A stretch of 64,000 nucleotides of DNA from Halomonas sp. 328 (GCF_015645095.1 NZ_JADOTW010000001.1:124001-188000), one strand, 5' to 3'; counted from the stretch's first letter, positions 30,407 to 39,501 are shown. The notes: generated by a model not told the origin, from the sequence alone. Numbers and translations: made by a program.

Positions 30407-30625
30407 GGCCCGGGGCTAACCTGGGGGTGGGCACTCCGGCAGGCCGGCCCCGCGCAAAGACGCTGTGAATCCATCCATGGGCGCTCGCCTTTTTCCTGCG
30501 GCGCTACGCAATCCTGCTCCGTTTGCAGGGCCGGGGTCGGCCATCCATGACCTACCCGTTCGGAGCAGTGCTCCTCACCCCTGAAAAAGACGCTTTGCTT
30601 CGACCCACCCCCAGCGCCCCTGAGC
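30407..30625. repeat. Intergenic repeat family 2, copy A
   Basis: About 219 bases bounded by an 11-bp inverted repeat, CTGGGGGTGGG at 30421-30431 and CCCACCCCCAG at 30604-30614, with GGGGC/GCCCC outside it. Internal blocks GCAAAGACGCTGTGAATCCA and CGTTCGGAGCAG are shared with other copies. It fills the gap between the converging DAO-GcvT and puuB stops. Confidence 0.85.
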
Positions 30626-30659
30626 AACTACCCGCCGCACCTCATGAATAAGGCTGGTG

Positions 30660-31952
30660 TTAGATCCCCAGCTTATCGCGGGTGGTGTAGTACCAGGCCC
30701 CCAGCGCCGAGAAGGGCACCCGCAGCAGGCGCCCGCCCGGGAAGGGCAGGTGCGGCAGGCCGGCGAAGGCGTCGAAGCGCTCGCTCTCGCCGCGCATCGT
30801 TTCGGCGATCAGCTTGCCGGCCAGGTGCGAGCAGGTCACGCCATGACCGGAGTAGCCCTGGGCGAAGTAGACGTTGTCGTTGAGCCGGCCGAACTGGGGC
30901 AGGCGATTCAGCGTCAACAGGAAGTTGCCGCTCCAGGCGTAGTCCACCTTGATGTCGGCCAGCTGCGGGAAGGTCTTCAGCAGCTTGGGGCGGATCACCG
31001 CCTCGATGCTGGCCAGGTCCTGGCCGCCATAGCTGACGCCGCCGCCGTAGAGCAGGCGATTGTCGGCGGTGAGGCGATAGTAGTCGAGCAGGTAATTGCA
31101 GTCCTCCACCGCCATGTCGTTGGGCAGCAGCGCCCGGGCGGTGGCCTCGTCCAGGGGCTCGGTGGTAATGATCTGGGTGCCGCAGGGCATCGACTTGTTC
31201 TCGAGCGACGGCAGCAACCCCTGCATATAGGCGTTGCCGGCCAGCACCACCCGTTGGGCGCGCACCTCGCCGCCGGGGGTGGTCAAGACCACCGGCTCGC
31301 CATGGGTCAGCCGGGTCACCGGGCTCTGCTCATAAATCACCCCGCCCAGGGACTCGAAGGCGGCGGCCTGGCCCAGCACCAGGTTGAGGGGGTGGATATG
31401 CCCCCCGGAGTGATCGACCAAGGCCCCGGTGTAGCGGGAGCTGCCCACCTCCCGCTGGACCGCCTCGCCCTCGAGCAGCTCCAGCCGGTCGTGACCGTAA
31501 CGCTCCCAGAGCGCCTGGTGCTCGCGCAGCCCCTCGAGCTGCTTGGCATTGCAGGCGGCGAAGAGGTTGCCCTCCTTGAGGTCGCAATCGATCGCGTACT
31601 GGGCGATGCGGTCGCGGATGATGCGGTTGCCCTCGAAGGCCATGCTGCCCAGGGCCCGGGCGGTCTCGTCGCCGTACTTGGCCTCGATCACGTCCATGTC
31701 GCGGCTGTAGCTGTTGACCAGCTGGCCGCCGTTGCGCCCGGAGGCGCCGAAACCGACCCGGGCCGCCTCCAGCACCACCACCGACTGGCCCTGCTCGGCC
31801 AGGTGCAGGGCGGCGGAGATACCGGTGAAACCGGCCCCCACCACGCAGATATCGCACTCCACGCGGCCGCTGACCGCAGGGCGCTCGGGGCCGGGGTTGG
31901 CGGAGGCGGCATAGTAGGAGGCCACATGGTTGGTAGGCTGCTGGGCGGACAT
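30660..31952 (-). CDS. puuB: Gamma-glutamylputrescine oxidase (PuuB-type), paralogue 1
   Basis: 430 residues (E. coli PuuB 426). This FAD enzyme oxidises gamma-glutamylputrescine to the aldehyde with release of ammonia and H2O2. FAD-binding motif CDICVVGAGFTGISAALHLAE near residue 33, then the family block VGFGASGRNGGQLVNSYSRD and C-terminal YFAQGYSGHGVTCSHLAGK, which completes the FAD site. GGGAG precedes the start. It is monocistronic as far as can be seen, with repeat copy A downstream and the pot operon terminator upstream. Confidence 0.9.
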   Translation of the reverse strand: MSAQQPTNHVASYYAASANPGPERPAVSGRVECDICVVGAGFTGISAALHLAEQGQSVVVLEAARVGFGASGRNGGQLVNSYSRDMDVIEAKYGDETARALGSMAFEGNRIIRDRIAQYAIDCDLKEGNLFAACNAKQLEGLREHQALWERYGHDRLELLEGEAVQREVGSSRYTGALVDHSGGHIHPLNLVLGQAAAFESLGGVIYEQSPVTRLTHGEPVVLTTPGGEVRAQRVVLAGNAYMQGLLPSLENKSMPCGTQIITTEPLDEATARALLPNDMAVEDCNYLLDYYRLTADNRLLYGGGVSYGGQDLASIEAVIRPKLLKTFPQLADIKVDYAWSGNFLLTLNRLPQFGRLNDNVYFAQGYSGHGVTCSHLAGKLIAETMRGESERFDAFAGLPHLPFPGGRLLRVPFSALGAWYYTTRDKLGI

Positions 31953-32026
31953 CGGCTCGCTCCCTTTGTGTTGATTATTCTTACCATGCTACCACAAGCC
32001 AGCCAGACGAAAAGCAGAAAACAGCG

Positions 32027-32060
32027 AAAAAATAGCCCCTGACAGGGTGTCAGGGGCTAT
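32027..32060 (-). terminator. Rho-independent terminator of the puuB2-puuA2-potFGHI operon
   Basis: On the minus strand a 13-bp stem ATAGCCCCTGACA/TGTCAGGGGCTAT with a 3-nt loop is followed by six Ts. It lies about 40 bases past the potI stop. Confidence 0.92.
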
Positions 32061-32099
32061 CAGGCTTCATTACTCGTCAACTATCAGACAACACCGATA

Positions 32100-32933
32100 T
32101 CACGCTTCCTGGGCCTGCATGCGCATCGCCTGGCGTCGCTTGGCCTCGCTGCGGCGCATGAAATACCAGGCCAGGAAGGTGGCCAGGGAGACCGCCAGGA
32201 TGATCAGGGTGGCCAGGGCATTGATCTTCGGGGAGACGCCCAGGCGCACCGAGGAGAAGACCACCATGGGCAGGGTGGTGGCCCCGGGCCCGGAGACGAA
32301 GCTGGCGATCACCAGGTCATCCAGCGACAGGGTGAAGGCCAGCAGCCAGCCGGCGGCCAGTGCCGGGGCGATCACCGGCAGGGTGATCTGGAAGAAGGTC
32401 TTCACCGGCGGCGCCCCCAGGTCCATGGCCGCCTCCTCCAGGGAGAGGTCCACCTCGCGCAGCCTGGAAGAGACCACCACCGCCACATAGGCGCTGCAGA
32501 AGGTGGTATGGGCGATCCAGATGGTCACCATGCCACGATCCGCGGGCCAGCCGATCAGTTGCGCCATGTGCACGAAGAGCAGCAGCAACGAGAGCCCTGT
32601 GATCACCTCCGGCATTACCAGCGGGGCGGTGACCATGCTGGAGAGCGCCGTCTTGCCGCGGAAGCGACCGAAACGCACCATCACGAAGGCGGCCAGCGTC
32701 CCCAGGCAGACCGCCATGCTGGCAGAGAAGAAGGCGATGCGCAGGCTGGTCCAGACCGCCGAGAGGATCTGCTGGTCACGGAACAGCTCGATATACCAGC
32801 GCCCGGAGAAACCCGCCCAGACCGTCACCAACCGCGAGGCATTGAAGGAGTAGAAGACCAGGATCAGCATCGGCAGGTAGAGGAACACCAGCCCCAGGAT
32901 CAGCATCACCGTGGTAAAGGATGGCTTTCTCAT
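32100..32933 (-). CDS. potI: Putrescine ABC transporter permease PotI
   Basis: 277 residues (E. coli PotI 281). One of two inner-membrane permeases of the PotFGHI putrescine importer, with about six helices. The EAA cytoplasmic loop that docks the ATPase reads LEEAAMDLGAPPVKTFFQIT. Start at ATG 32933 was preferred to the upstream GTG because AAGGAG, formed by the last potH codons, is five bases away. Only two bases separate the potH stop and this ATG, so the genes are translationally coupled. Confidence 0.93.
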   Translation of the reverse strand: MRKPSFTTVMLILGLVFLYLPMLILVFYSFNASRLVTVWAGFSGRWYIELFRDQQILSAVWTSLRIAFFSASMAVCLGTLAAFVMVRFGRFRGKTALSSMVTAPLVMPEVITGLSLLLLFVHMAQLIGWPADRGMVTIWIAHTTFCSAYVAVVVSSRLREVDLSLEEAAMDLGAPPVKTFFQITLPVIAPALAAGWLLAFTLSLDDLVIASFVSGPGATTLPMVVFSSVRLGVSPKINALATLIILAVSLATFLAWYFMRRSEAKRRQAMRMQAQEA

Positions 32934-32935
32934 GG

Positions 32936-33847
32936 TCACTCCTTGAGTTCACGGGACTGATAGCGATGGAAGAGCGCGATGGGGATCAGCAGCAGGCCCA
33001 GCATCACCATGGCCAGCGCCGAGGCCACCGGCCAGTCGCGATTGTTGAAGAACTCCTCCCACAGCACCTTGCCGATCATCAGCGTATCGGGCCCCCCCAG
33101 CAGCTCGGGGATCACGTACTCCCCCACCGCCGGGATGAAGACCAGCATGGAACCGGCGATGATTCCCCCCTTGGAGAGCGGCAGGGTCACCTTGAGGAAG
33201 GTATTGATGCTGCGCGAACCGAGATCCGAGGCGGCCTCCAGCAGGGAGCCGTCGAGGCGGGTCAGGTTGGCATAGAGGGGCAGCACCATGAATGGCAGGT
33301 AGGCGTAGACGATGCCGAGGATCACCGCGAAGTTGGTGTTCATCATGCGGATCGGCGAATCGATCAGCCCCAGCCACAGCAGGGTGTTGTTGATCAGGCC
33401 GTTGTTGCTGAGGATACCCATCCAGGCGTAGACCCGGATCAGGAAGGAGGTCCAGGAGGGCAGCATCACCAGCAGCAGCAGCACCAGCTGCCAATGGGCC
33501 GGGGCCCGGGCCATGGCGTAGGCCATGGGGTAGCCGATCAGCAGGCAGGCCAGGGTCGAGACGAAGGCGATCTTCAGCGACCCCCAGTAGGCCGACACAT
33601 AGAGGCTGTCGGACATCAGGAAGAGGTAGTTGCCGAAGGTCACCACCAGGCTCAGGGTCTCGGCGCCGAAATCCAGCATGGCGCTGTAGGGCGGGATGGC
33701 GATGGCCGCTTCGGAAAGGCTGATCTTGAGCACGATGCCGAAGGGCAGCAGGAAGAACAGGGTCAGCCACAGCAGGGGCACGGCGATGACCCAGCCGCGG
33801 CGGGGCTTGAGCCACCGCCGCAGGCGTTGCGACGTCAGGGCAGGCAT
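32936..33847 (-). CDS. potH: Putrescine ABC transporter permease PotH
   Basis: 303 residues (E. coli PotH 317). Second permease, partner of PotI. Six membrane helices can be followed, with VAESW-type family features replaced by MLPSWTSFLIRVYAWMGIL and the EAA loop LEAASDLGSRSINTFLKVTLP. The start MPALTSQRLRR was chosen because GGAGG is about six bases upstream; the frame extends 39 codons further without family similarity. It lies 64 bases after potG and overlaps functionally with the potI ribosome site. Confidence 0.93.
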   Translation of the reverse strand: MPALTSQRLRRWLKPRRGWVIAVPLLWLTLFFLLPFGIVLKISLSEAAIAIPPYSAMLDFGAETLSLVVTFGNYLFLMSDSLYVSAYWGSLKIAFVSTLACLLIGYPMAYAMARAPAHWQLVLLLLVMLPSWTSFLIRVYAWMGILSNNGLINNTLLWLGLIDSPIRMMNTNFAVILGIVYAYLPFMVLPLYANLTRLDGSLLEAASDLGSRSINTFLKVTLPLSKGGIIAGSMLVFIPAVGEYVIPELLGGPDTLMIGKVLWEEFFNNRDWPVASALAMVMLGLLLIPIALFHRYQSRELKE

Positions 33848-33911
33848 AGGGGCCTCCGATCGGGAGCGGGAATTCCGGGGTCGGCGAATCGACTCGGGCG
33901 AGTCGCGCCGG

Positions 33912-35093
33912 CTAGTCGCGCAGCACCACGGCGCTGCGCTCGTCCCAGTGGATATAGACCGCATCGCCCCAACTGGGGCGCTCGCTGCGCCGGGTGGTAT
34001 TGGCCAGGCTCACCTTGACCAGGTGGCCCTGCTCGGTACGCACGAAATAGACCGAGAGCCCCCCCAGGTAGGCGATGTCCTCCACCGTGCCGGCGGCCCA
34101 GTTGAACTCCCCCTCGGGCCGCTCGCGGCTCAGCAGGGTCTTCTCCGGGCGCACCGCCACCCAGACGCCGCGCTCGTCGGCGGGGGTGCTGATGCCGTGA
34201 TCGATGCGGATACGCCGCCCGAGCTCCGGGCTGTCGATGACGCAGTGGTCCGCCTCGTCCACCACGATCTCGCCGGCGAAGAGGTTCACGGTGCCGACGA
34301 ACTCCGCCACCATGCGATTGGCCGGGCTCTCGTAGACGTCCATGGGCGAGCCCACCTGGACGATCCAGCCATCGGACATGATCGCCACCCGGTCGGCCAT
34401 GGTCATGGCCTCTTCCTGGTCGTGGGTGACCATGATGCAGGTCACGCCGACCCGCTCGAGGATCTCCACCACCTCCAGCTGCATCTCGGTGCGCAGCTTC
34501 TTGTCCAGGGCGCCCATGGGCTCGTCGAGGAGCAGCAGCTTGGGACGCTTGGCCAGGGAGCGGGCCAGGGCCACCCGCTGGCGCTGGCCGCCGGAGAGCT
34601 GGTGGGGCTTGCGCTTGGCGTAGCCCTCCATATGCACCAGCTTGAGCATCTCGGCGACCCGCTCGCGGATCTCCGCCTTGGGCAACTTGTCCTGCTTGAG
34701 GCCGAAGGCGATGTTCTCGGCCACCGTCATATGCGGGAAGAGCGCATAGGACTGGAACATCATGTTGATGGCCCGCTCGTAGGGGGGCGTGCGGGAGATG
34801 TCCTGCCCCTCCAGCAGGATCTGTCCCTCGCTGGGCTTCTCGAAGCCGGCCAACATGCGCAGCAGCGTCGACTTGCCGGAGCCGGAGCCCCCCAGCAGGG
34901 CGAAGATCTCGCCGCGACGGATGGTCAGGTTGACGTCATCCACCGCCAGCACTTCATCGAAGCGCTTGCTGACGCGGCGGATCTCCATCAGCGTCTCCTT
35001 CTGGACACGCGAACTCTTGCCCGACGAGACCGGGGTCTCGCTCGCCGGACGCACCTGGGCGTCGGTATCGGCCAGGGTCATGGGTTGGGTCAT
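33912..35093 (-). CDS. potG: Putrescine ABC transporter ATPase PotG
   Basis: 393 residues (E. coli PotG 377). Cytosolic ATPase of the importer. Walker A GGSGSGKST near residue 71, Q-loop FQSYALFPHMT, signature LSGGQRQRVALARSL, Walker B LLLLDEPMGALD, switch His in VTHDQEEAM, then a C-terminal TOBE regulatory domain (VAVRPEKTLL). The N-terminal about 40 residues are extra and polar. Start at MTQPMTLADTD with GGAG nine bases away. Confidence 0.95.
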   Translation of the reverse strand: MTQPMTLADTDAQVRPASETPVSSGKSSRVQKETLMEIRRVSKRFDEVLAVDDVNLTIRRGEIFALLGGSGSGKSTLLRMLAGFEKPSEGQILLEGQDISRTPPYERAINMMFQSYALFPHMTVAENIAFGLKQDKLPKAEIRERVAEMLKLVHMEGYAKRKPHQLSGGQRQRVALARSLAKRPKLLLLDEPMGALDKKLRTEMQLEVVEILERVGVTCIMVTHDQEEAMTMADRVAIMSDGWIVQVGSPMDVYESPANRMVAEFVGTVNLFAGEIVVDEADHCVIDSPELGRRIRIDHGISTPADERGVWVAVRPEKTLLSRERPEGEFNWAAGTVEDIAYLGGLSVYFVRTEQGHLVKVSLANTTRRSERPSWGDAVYIHWDERSAVVLRD

Positions 35094-35129
35094 GGTACTT
35101 ATCTCCAGGACATCCGCGACGGGAAGGCG

Positions 35130-35155
35130 GCCGCCCCCGATCACACAGGGGCGGC
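35130..35155 (-). other. Intercistronic hairpin between potF and potG
   Basis: 8-bp GCCGCCCC/GGGGCGGC stem with a 10-nt loop begins eight bases after the potF stop. Such hairpins commonly protect the upstream binding-protein message and lower expression of the transporter core; here no U-run follows, so readthrough into potG is expected. Confidence 0.55.
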
Positions 35156-35162
35156 GCGCCGA

Positions 35163-36266
35163 TCAGTTACCGGACTTGACCCGGTTCCAGGTGCGGGTGA
35201 TGACCCGCTGGGCGGCGAGCGGCTTGGCCTTGGCCACGAACAGCTTCTCCATCACCTCCTCGGTGGGATAGATGGAGGCATCATTGAGGATCTCCTCGGG
35301 CAGATGCTCATTGGCCGCCCGGTTGGGGTTGGCGAAGAGCACGTACTCGGTGATGCCGGCGGCGATCTCCGGCTCGAGGATAAAGTTGATAAAGGCGTGG
35401 GCGTTCTCGGGATTGGGCGCATCGGCGGGAATCGCCATCAGGTCGAACCACAGCGCCGCCCCCTCCTTGGGAATGGTATAGGCGATCTCGTGGCCATTGC
35501 CGGCCTCCTCGGCGCGGTCGGCGGCCTGGAAGACGTCGCCGGAGTAACCGGCCGCCACGCAGAGGTCGCCGTTGGCCAGGTCGGAGATATAGCGGGAGGA
35601 GTGGAAGTAGGTGATATGCTCGCGCACCGCGGCGATGGTATCGCCGGCCCGGGCGATCTCGTCGGCATCGGTGCTGTGGGGGTCGAGGCCCAGGTAGGCC
35701 AGGGCCGCCGGCAGCATCTCGTCGCCGGAGTCGAGCATGGAGATGCCGCAACCCGCCGCATGCAGGGCCCCGGTCACCTCCGGGTCGAAGAGCAGCGCCC
35801 AGGAGTCCAGGGGGGCGTCGTCGCCGAGGATCTCCTGGAGGCGACCCGCGTTGTAGCCGATGCCGTTGGTGCCCCACATATAGGGGATGGAGTAGTAGCT
35901 ACCGGGATCCACGGTCTCCAGCTCGCCGAGCAGGGCCGGATCCAGGTTGACCATATTGGGCAGGAGGTCATGGTCGAGTTCCCGATAGACCCCGGCGGCC
36001 ATCTGGCGGACCAGGTAGTGGTTGGAGGGCACCACCACGTCATAGCCGGAGCGTCCGGAGAGCAGCGCCGCCTCCAGCACCTCGTTGCTGTCGAAGACGT
36101 CGTAGATCACGCGAATACCGGTCTCGGCGGTAAAGCGCTCCAGGGTATCCTCGGCAATATAGTCGGACCAGTTGTAGACCCGCACCTCATTGGCCTGGGC
36201 GGCCGCGGCGGCCAGGGTCAGGGAGGCCGCGGCAACGGCCAGGGACAGCTTGCGTTGGTAGGACAT
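35163..36266 (-). CDS. potF: Periplasmic putrescine-binding protein PotF
   Basis: 367 residues (E. coli PotF 370). Signal peptide (LSLAVAAASLTLAAAAAQA, cleavage before NEVRV) and the family start EVRVYNWSDYIAEDTLERF. Ligand-lobe landmarks VFDSNEVLEAALLSGRSGYD, PYMWGTNGIGYN and FINFILEPEIAAGITEYV are present. It captures polyamine for PotGHI. Its leader, 18 bases before the ATG, contains CAACAACAAC, a match to the Hfq/Crc AANAANAA motif, then GAGGTG as ribosome site. Confidence 0.94.
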   Translation of the reverse strand: MSYQRKLSLAVAAASLTLAAAAAQANEVRVYNWSDYIAEDTLERFTAETGIRVIYDVFDSNEVLEAALLSGRSGYDVVVPSNHYLVRQMAAGVYRELDHDLLPNMVNLDPALLGELETVDPGSYYSIPYMWGTNGIGYNAGRLQEILGDDAPLDSWALLFDPEVTGALHAAGCGISMLDSGDEMLPAALAYLGLDPHSTDADEIARAGDTIAAVREHITYFHSSRYISDLANGDLCVAAGYSGDVFQAADRAEEAGNGHEIAYTIPKEGAALWFDLMAIPADAPNPENAHAFINFILEPEIAAGITEYVLFANPNRAANEHLPEEILNDASIYPTEEVMEKLFVAKAKPLAAQRVITRTWNRVKSGN

Positions 36267-36283
36267 CTTGGCACCTCAGTGTC

Positions 36284-36293
36284 GTTGTTGTTG
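36284..36293 (-). promoter_or_regulatory. CAACAACAAC leader motif before potF
   Basis: The minus strand reads CAACAACAAC 18 bases upstream of the potF start, giving a perfect AANAANAA. The same ten bases occur before puuB2. A 7-bp hairpin CGTCCCG/CGGGACG (36330-36355) precedes it, in the gap after puuA2. Confidence 0.45.
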
Positions 36294-36375
36294 GTTCGGC
36301 GGGAAGCCACCCTCCCAGCCTATCCGGCCCGTCCCGCGACGCTCTCAACGGGACGGCGCCGAAGGCGGCCAGGCC

Positions 36376-37722
36376 TTACACGCTCAGCAGCAGGAACTCC
36401 CGCTCCCAGGAGCTGATCACCCGCTTGAAGTTCTCGTTCTCGACCCGTTTCACCGCCACATAGCCGCGCAGGAACTTGCCCCCCAGGAACTCCTCGAGCT
36501 CCGCGCAGCCCTCCATGCGCTCCAGGGCATGTTCCAGGGTGAAGGGCAGGCGCATATTGCGTCGCTCGAAGGCGCGGCCCTGCACCGGGGCGGTGGGATT
36601 GATGCCGCGGACCATGCCGATATAGCCGCACAGCAGGCTCGCCGCGATGGCCAGGTAGGCGTTGGCATCGGCGCCGGGCAGGCGATTCTCCACCCGCCGG
36701 TTATGGGGGGTGGAATCCGGCACCCGCAGGCCGCAGGTGCGGTTCTCCTCGCCCCACTCCACGTTCACCGGCGCCGAGGTATCGGGCAGGAAGCGGCGGA
36801 AGGAGTTGACGTTGGGCGCCATCAGCGGCAGCGCCTCGGGGATGAACCGCTGCAGGCCACCGATATGGTGCAGGAAGAGCTCGCTCATGGTGCCGTCGTC
36901 GTTGGAGAAGACGCTCTGGCCGGTGACGGCATCCAGCACGCTCTGGTGGATATGCATGGCGCTGCCCGGCTCGTTGGTCACCGGCTTGGCCATGAAGGTA
37001 GCCGCTACGTCGTGCTTGAGGGCCGCCTCGCGCATGGTGCGCTTGAACAGGAAGACCTGATCCGCCAGCACCAGGGGGTCGCCATGACGGAAGTTGATCT
37101 CCATCTGGGCGGTGCCCTCCTCATGGATCAGGGTGTCGATATCCAGCCCCTGGGCCTCGCACCAGTCGTACATGTCCTCGAATAGCGGATCGAACTCGTT
37201 GGCGGCATCGATGGAGAAGGACTGGCGGCCGGTCTCCTGACGGCCGCTGCGGCCGATGGGCGGCTGCAGCGGCAGGTCCGGGTCCTCGCAACGCTTGGTC
37301 AGGTAGAACTCCATCTCCGGCGCCACCACCGGCTTCCAGCCCTGGGCCGCGTAGAGCGCCAGCACCTTCTTGAGCTGGTTGCGGCTGGAGAGCTCGATGG
37401 GGTTGCCCTGCTTGTCGAAGCAGTCGTGAATCACCTGGGCGGTGGGCTCCAGCGCCCAGGGCACCGGGTAGGCGGCGGAGAGATCCGGCTTGCAGATCAT
37501 GTCGATATCCGCCGGATCGAGCAGCGAGTAGTAGATGTCGTCTTCCACATAGTCGCCGGTGACGGTCTGCAGCAGCACGCTCTCGGGCAGGCGCATGCCC
37601 TTCTCGGCGACGAACTTGGAGACCGGGGCGATCTTGCCCCGGGCGATGCCGGTGATATCACTGACCAGGCACTCCACCTCGGTGATCTGGCGTTCCTTGA
37701 GCCAACTCTCGAGATCTTTCAT
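36376..37722 (-). CDS. puuA: Gamma-glutamylpolyamine synthetase, paralogue 2
   Basis: 448 residues. A second glutamine-synthetase-like ligase, well diverged from the one at 23286. N-terminal ITEVECLVSDITGIARGKI, metal ligands in VVAPEMEFYLTKR, ATP/glutamate block FMAKPVTNEPGSAMHIHQSV, RTCGLRVPDSTPHNRRVENR and GADANAYLAIAA. Its co-transcription with potFGHI and puuB2 suggests that it acts on imported polyamine, resembling the PauA/Spu enzymes that Pseudomonas keeps as several paralogues of different polyamine preference. MKDLESWLKE is taken as start, with GAGG at five bases. Confidence 0.9.
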   Translation of the reverse strand: MKDLESWLKERQITEVECLVSDITGIARGKIAPVSKFVAEKGMRLPESVLLQTVTGDYVEDDIYYSLLDPADIDMICKPDLSAAYPVPWALEPTAQVIHDCFDKQGNPIELSSRNQLKKVLALYAAQGWKPVVAPEMEFYLTKRCEDPDLPLQPPIGRSGRQETGRQSFSIDAANEFDPLFEDMYDWCEAQGLDIDTLIHEEGTAQMEINFRHGDPLVLADQVFLFKRTMREAALKHDVAATFMAKPVTNEPGSAMHIHQSVLDAVTGQSVFSNDDGTMSELFLHHIGGLQRFIPEALPLMAPNVNSFRRFLPDTSAPVNVEWGEENRTCGLRVPDSTPHNRRVENRLPGADANAYLAIAASLLCGYIGMVRGINPTAPVQGRAFERRNMRLPFTLEHALERMEGCAELEEFLGGKFLRGYVAVKRVENENFKRVISSWEREFLLLSV

Positions 37723-37772
37723 AACAGCCTCGTGTCTCGGCACGGCGGAGGAGTCCGCCGCCCTCGTTTTCG

Positions 37773-39068
37773 TTATAGACGGTCGCGCAGCTTGTAGAAG
37801 GCGGTGGCCAGCACCAGCAGCGGGGTGCGCAGCCGCTCGCCGCCGGGGAAGGGACGATGGGGCATGGCGGCGAAGGCGTCGAAGCGCGCGCTCTGGCCAT
37901 CGATGGCCTCGGCCATCAGCTTGCCGGCCAGCCCGGCCAGCGCCATGCCATGGCCGGAGTAGCCCTGGGCATAGTAGAGGTTGGTGCCCACCCGCCCGAA
38001 GTCCGGGGCACGATTCAGGGTGATGGCCACGTCGCCGCCCCAGCGGTAGTCGATGGGCACCCCCGCCAGCACCGGGAAGAGGCGAGCGATCTTGGCGTCC
38101 ATGCGTGCCGACAGGCCCCTGGGCTCGCGGCCGTCATAGCTGACCTGGCCACCATAGATCAGGCGACGGTCGCCGCTGAGCCGGTAGTAGTCGAGGACGA
38201 AGTTGGCATCCGCCAGGGCATCGTTGCGGGGCAGCACCCGGGCGGCCTGCTCCTCGCTGAGGGGGGCGGTGGCGATCATGTAGTTGGCGGCGCGCATGAT
38301 GCGGCCGCTCAGCCGCGGCAACAGCCCGCCGAGATAGGCATTGCCGGCCACCACCACGAAGTCGGCGGTGACGCGGCCCTGGGCGGTGCGCACCCGGGCC
38401 GGGGCGCCCTCCTCCACCGCCAGCACGGGGCTGTGTTCGTGGAGGCGTACCCCGGCCCGCTGGGCGGCCCGGGCCAGGCCCAGGGTGTAGTTGAGGGGGT
38501 GCAGGTGACCGGCTTCGCTCTCGTAGAGGGCGCCGGGGTAGGCGTCGCTGACCACGTGCTCGCGCAGGGCCTCGCCCTCCAGCCAGCTCAGGGCCCGGTA
38601 ATCGTAGTCCCGGGCCAGGCGATCACGGAAGTCGCAGAGCTCCTTGACATGGCGCGGCTTCACCGCGGCGTGCAGGTAGCCCCAGCTGAGGTCGCAGGGG
38701 ATGGCGTGGCGTTCCACCAGCTCGGCGGTGAGGCGTACCGCCTCGCGGCTCATCTCCCAGATCTCCCGGGCCGCCGACAGCCCCAGGGCCTTTTCCACGG
38801 TGGCGATATCGGTGCCCAGCCCCGGCAGGATCTGGCCGCCGCTGCGCCCGGAGGCGCCGAAACCGATCTCGTTGGCCTCCAGCAGCACCACCGAATGGCC
38901 GCGTTCGGCCAGGTGCAGGGCCGCCGAACAGCCGGTGATGCCGCCGCCGATCACGCAGACATCGGCGTGAGTGTCGCCGTCCAGGGGGGGGCAGGGAGCG
39001 AGTTCCACCGCCACGCTATCGCGGTAATAGGAGCGGGGACCGGCATGGAGTGATGCATCGGTGGTCAT
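37773..39068 (-). CDS. puuB: Gamma-glutamylpolyamine oxidase (PuuB-type), paralogue 2
   Basis: 431 residues. FAD motif DVCVIGGGITGCSAALHLAE, then GFGASGRSGGQILPGLGTD, and YYAQGYSGHGMALAGLAGK near the C-terminus. It oxidises the product of puuA2, presumably gamma-glutamylputrescine or a longer glutamylpolyamine. First gene of the operon puuB2-puuA2-potFGHI. The start MTTDASLHAG has AGGAAGG at about six bases; a 22-codon extension upstream is unlikely. It shares the domain plan of the 30660 paralogue but differs throughout, so the two are not a recent duplication. Confidence 0.9.
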   Translation of the reverse strand: MTTDASLHAGPRSYYRDSVAVELAPCPPLDGDTHADVCVIGGGITGCSAALHLAERGHSVVLLEANEIGFGASGRSGGQILPGLGTDIATVEKALGLSAAREIWEMSREAVRLTAELVERHAIPCDLSWGYLHAAVKPRHVKELCDFRDRLARDYDYRALSWLEGEALREHVVSDAYPGALYESEAGHLHPLNYTLGLARAAQRAGVRLHEHSPVLAVEEGAPARVRTAQGRVTADFVVVAGNAYLGGLLPRLSGRIMRAANYMIATAPLSEEQAARVLPRNDALADANFVLDYYRLSGDRRLIYGGQVSYDGREPRGLSARMDAKIARLFPVLAGVPIDYRWGGDVAITLNRAPDFGRVGTNLYYAQGYSGHGMALAGLAGKLMAEAIDGQSARFDAFAAMPHRPFPGGERLRTPLLVLATAFYKLRDRL

Positions 39069-39087
39069 GCAGACCTTCCTGGTAGTG

Positions 39088-39118
39088 GATGGCCTCGAAG
39101 CCATCAGGGTTGTTGTTG
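39088..39118 (-). promoter_or_regulatory. puuB2 leader: CAACAACAAC motif plus hairpin
   Basis: On the minus strand CAACAACAAC (39118-39109) is followed by a 6-bp hairpin GATGGC-TTCGAG-GCCATC (39105-39088) and then the ribosome site. The pairing of an AANAANAA tract with a nearby stem-loop 20-50 bases ahead of a catabolic gene fits post-transcriptional control. Confidence 0.45.
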
Positions 39119-39180
39119 AAATAGTTGACCACATCGCCGGGATGGGTCGCGGCTTACCCTGCCGCTTTCGTGCCTCCTAG

Positions 39181-39209
39181 TCTGGCACCAGACCCGGGGA
39201 AGATGTCAA
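39181..39209 (-). promoter_or_regulatory. TTGACA and adjoining TCTGG-CA-CCAGA dyad upstream of puuB2
   Basis: A perfect -35 hexamer TTGACA (minus strand, 39209-39204) is followed 11 bases later by a 12-base dyad TCTGG-CA-CCAGA (39192-39181). No good -10 is present at 17 bp. The dyad is a candidate operator or the base of a leader hairpin. Confidence 0.35.
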
Positions 39210-39258
39210 GTATTTAACAACGACTTTCTGGTCAGCGGCATTGGGAAATCGCCTAGAA

Positions 39259-39287
39259 ATGACAAAAAGCCCATTTTTAACAGTCAA
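39259..39287 (-). promoter_or_regulatory. Candidate sigma-70 promoter for puuB2-puuA2-potFGHI
   Basis: TTGACT (39287-39282), 17-bp spacer, TGTCAT (39264-39259) on the minus strand within an A+T-rich stretch. It would give a leader of about 185 bases. Confidence 0.5.
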
Positions 39288-39501
39288 CTAGAGAAAATAT
39301 CGACAGAATCACCGGGATCGATTAGCGGCAACGTCATGGCCAGGGCGTCAAGTGATTCCGATCATCCGGAGAGGCGATACGGGGCCGAGACGGGGCGCCC
39401 TGCATGGTGAGTATCCTATACCTTATTAGCCCACTAACCACCCGAAAGGAGGGCGTGTCGCGGTCCGGCAAGGCGAGAAGGCGTTGGAATCAGCATAGCC
39501 C

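Noticed and set aside
39183-39188. TGGCAC upstream of puuB2 as a sigma-54 -24 element
   Set aside because: No TTGC/TTGCT -12 element at the required spacing on either strand.
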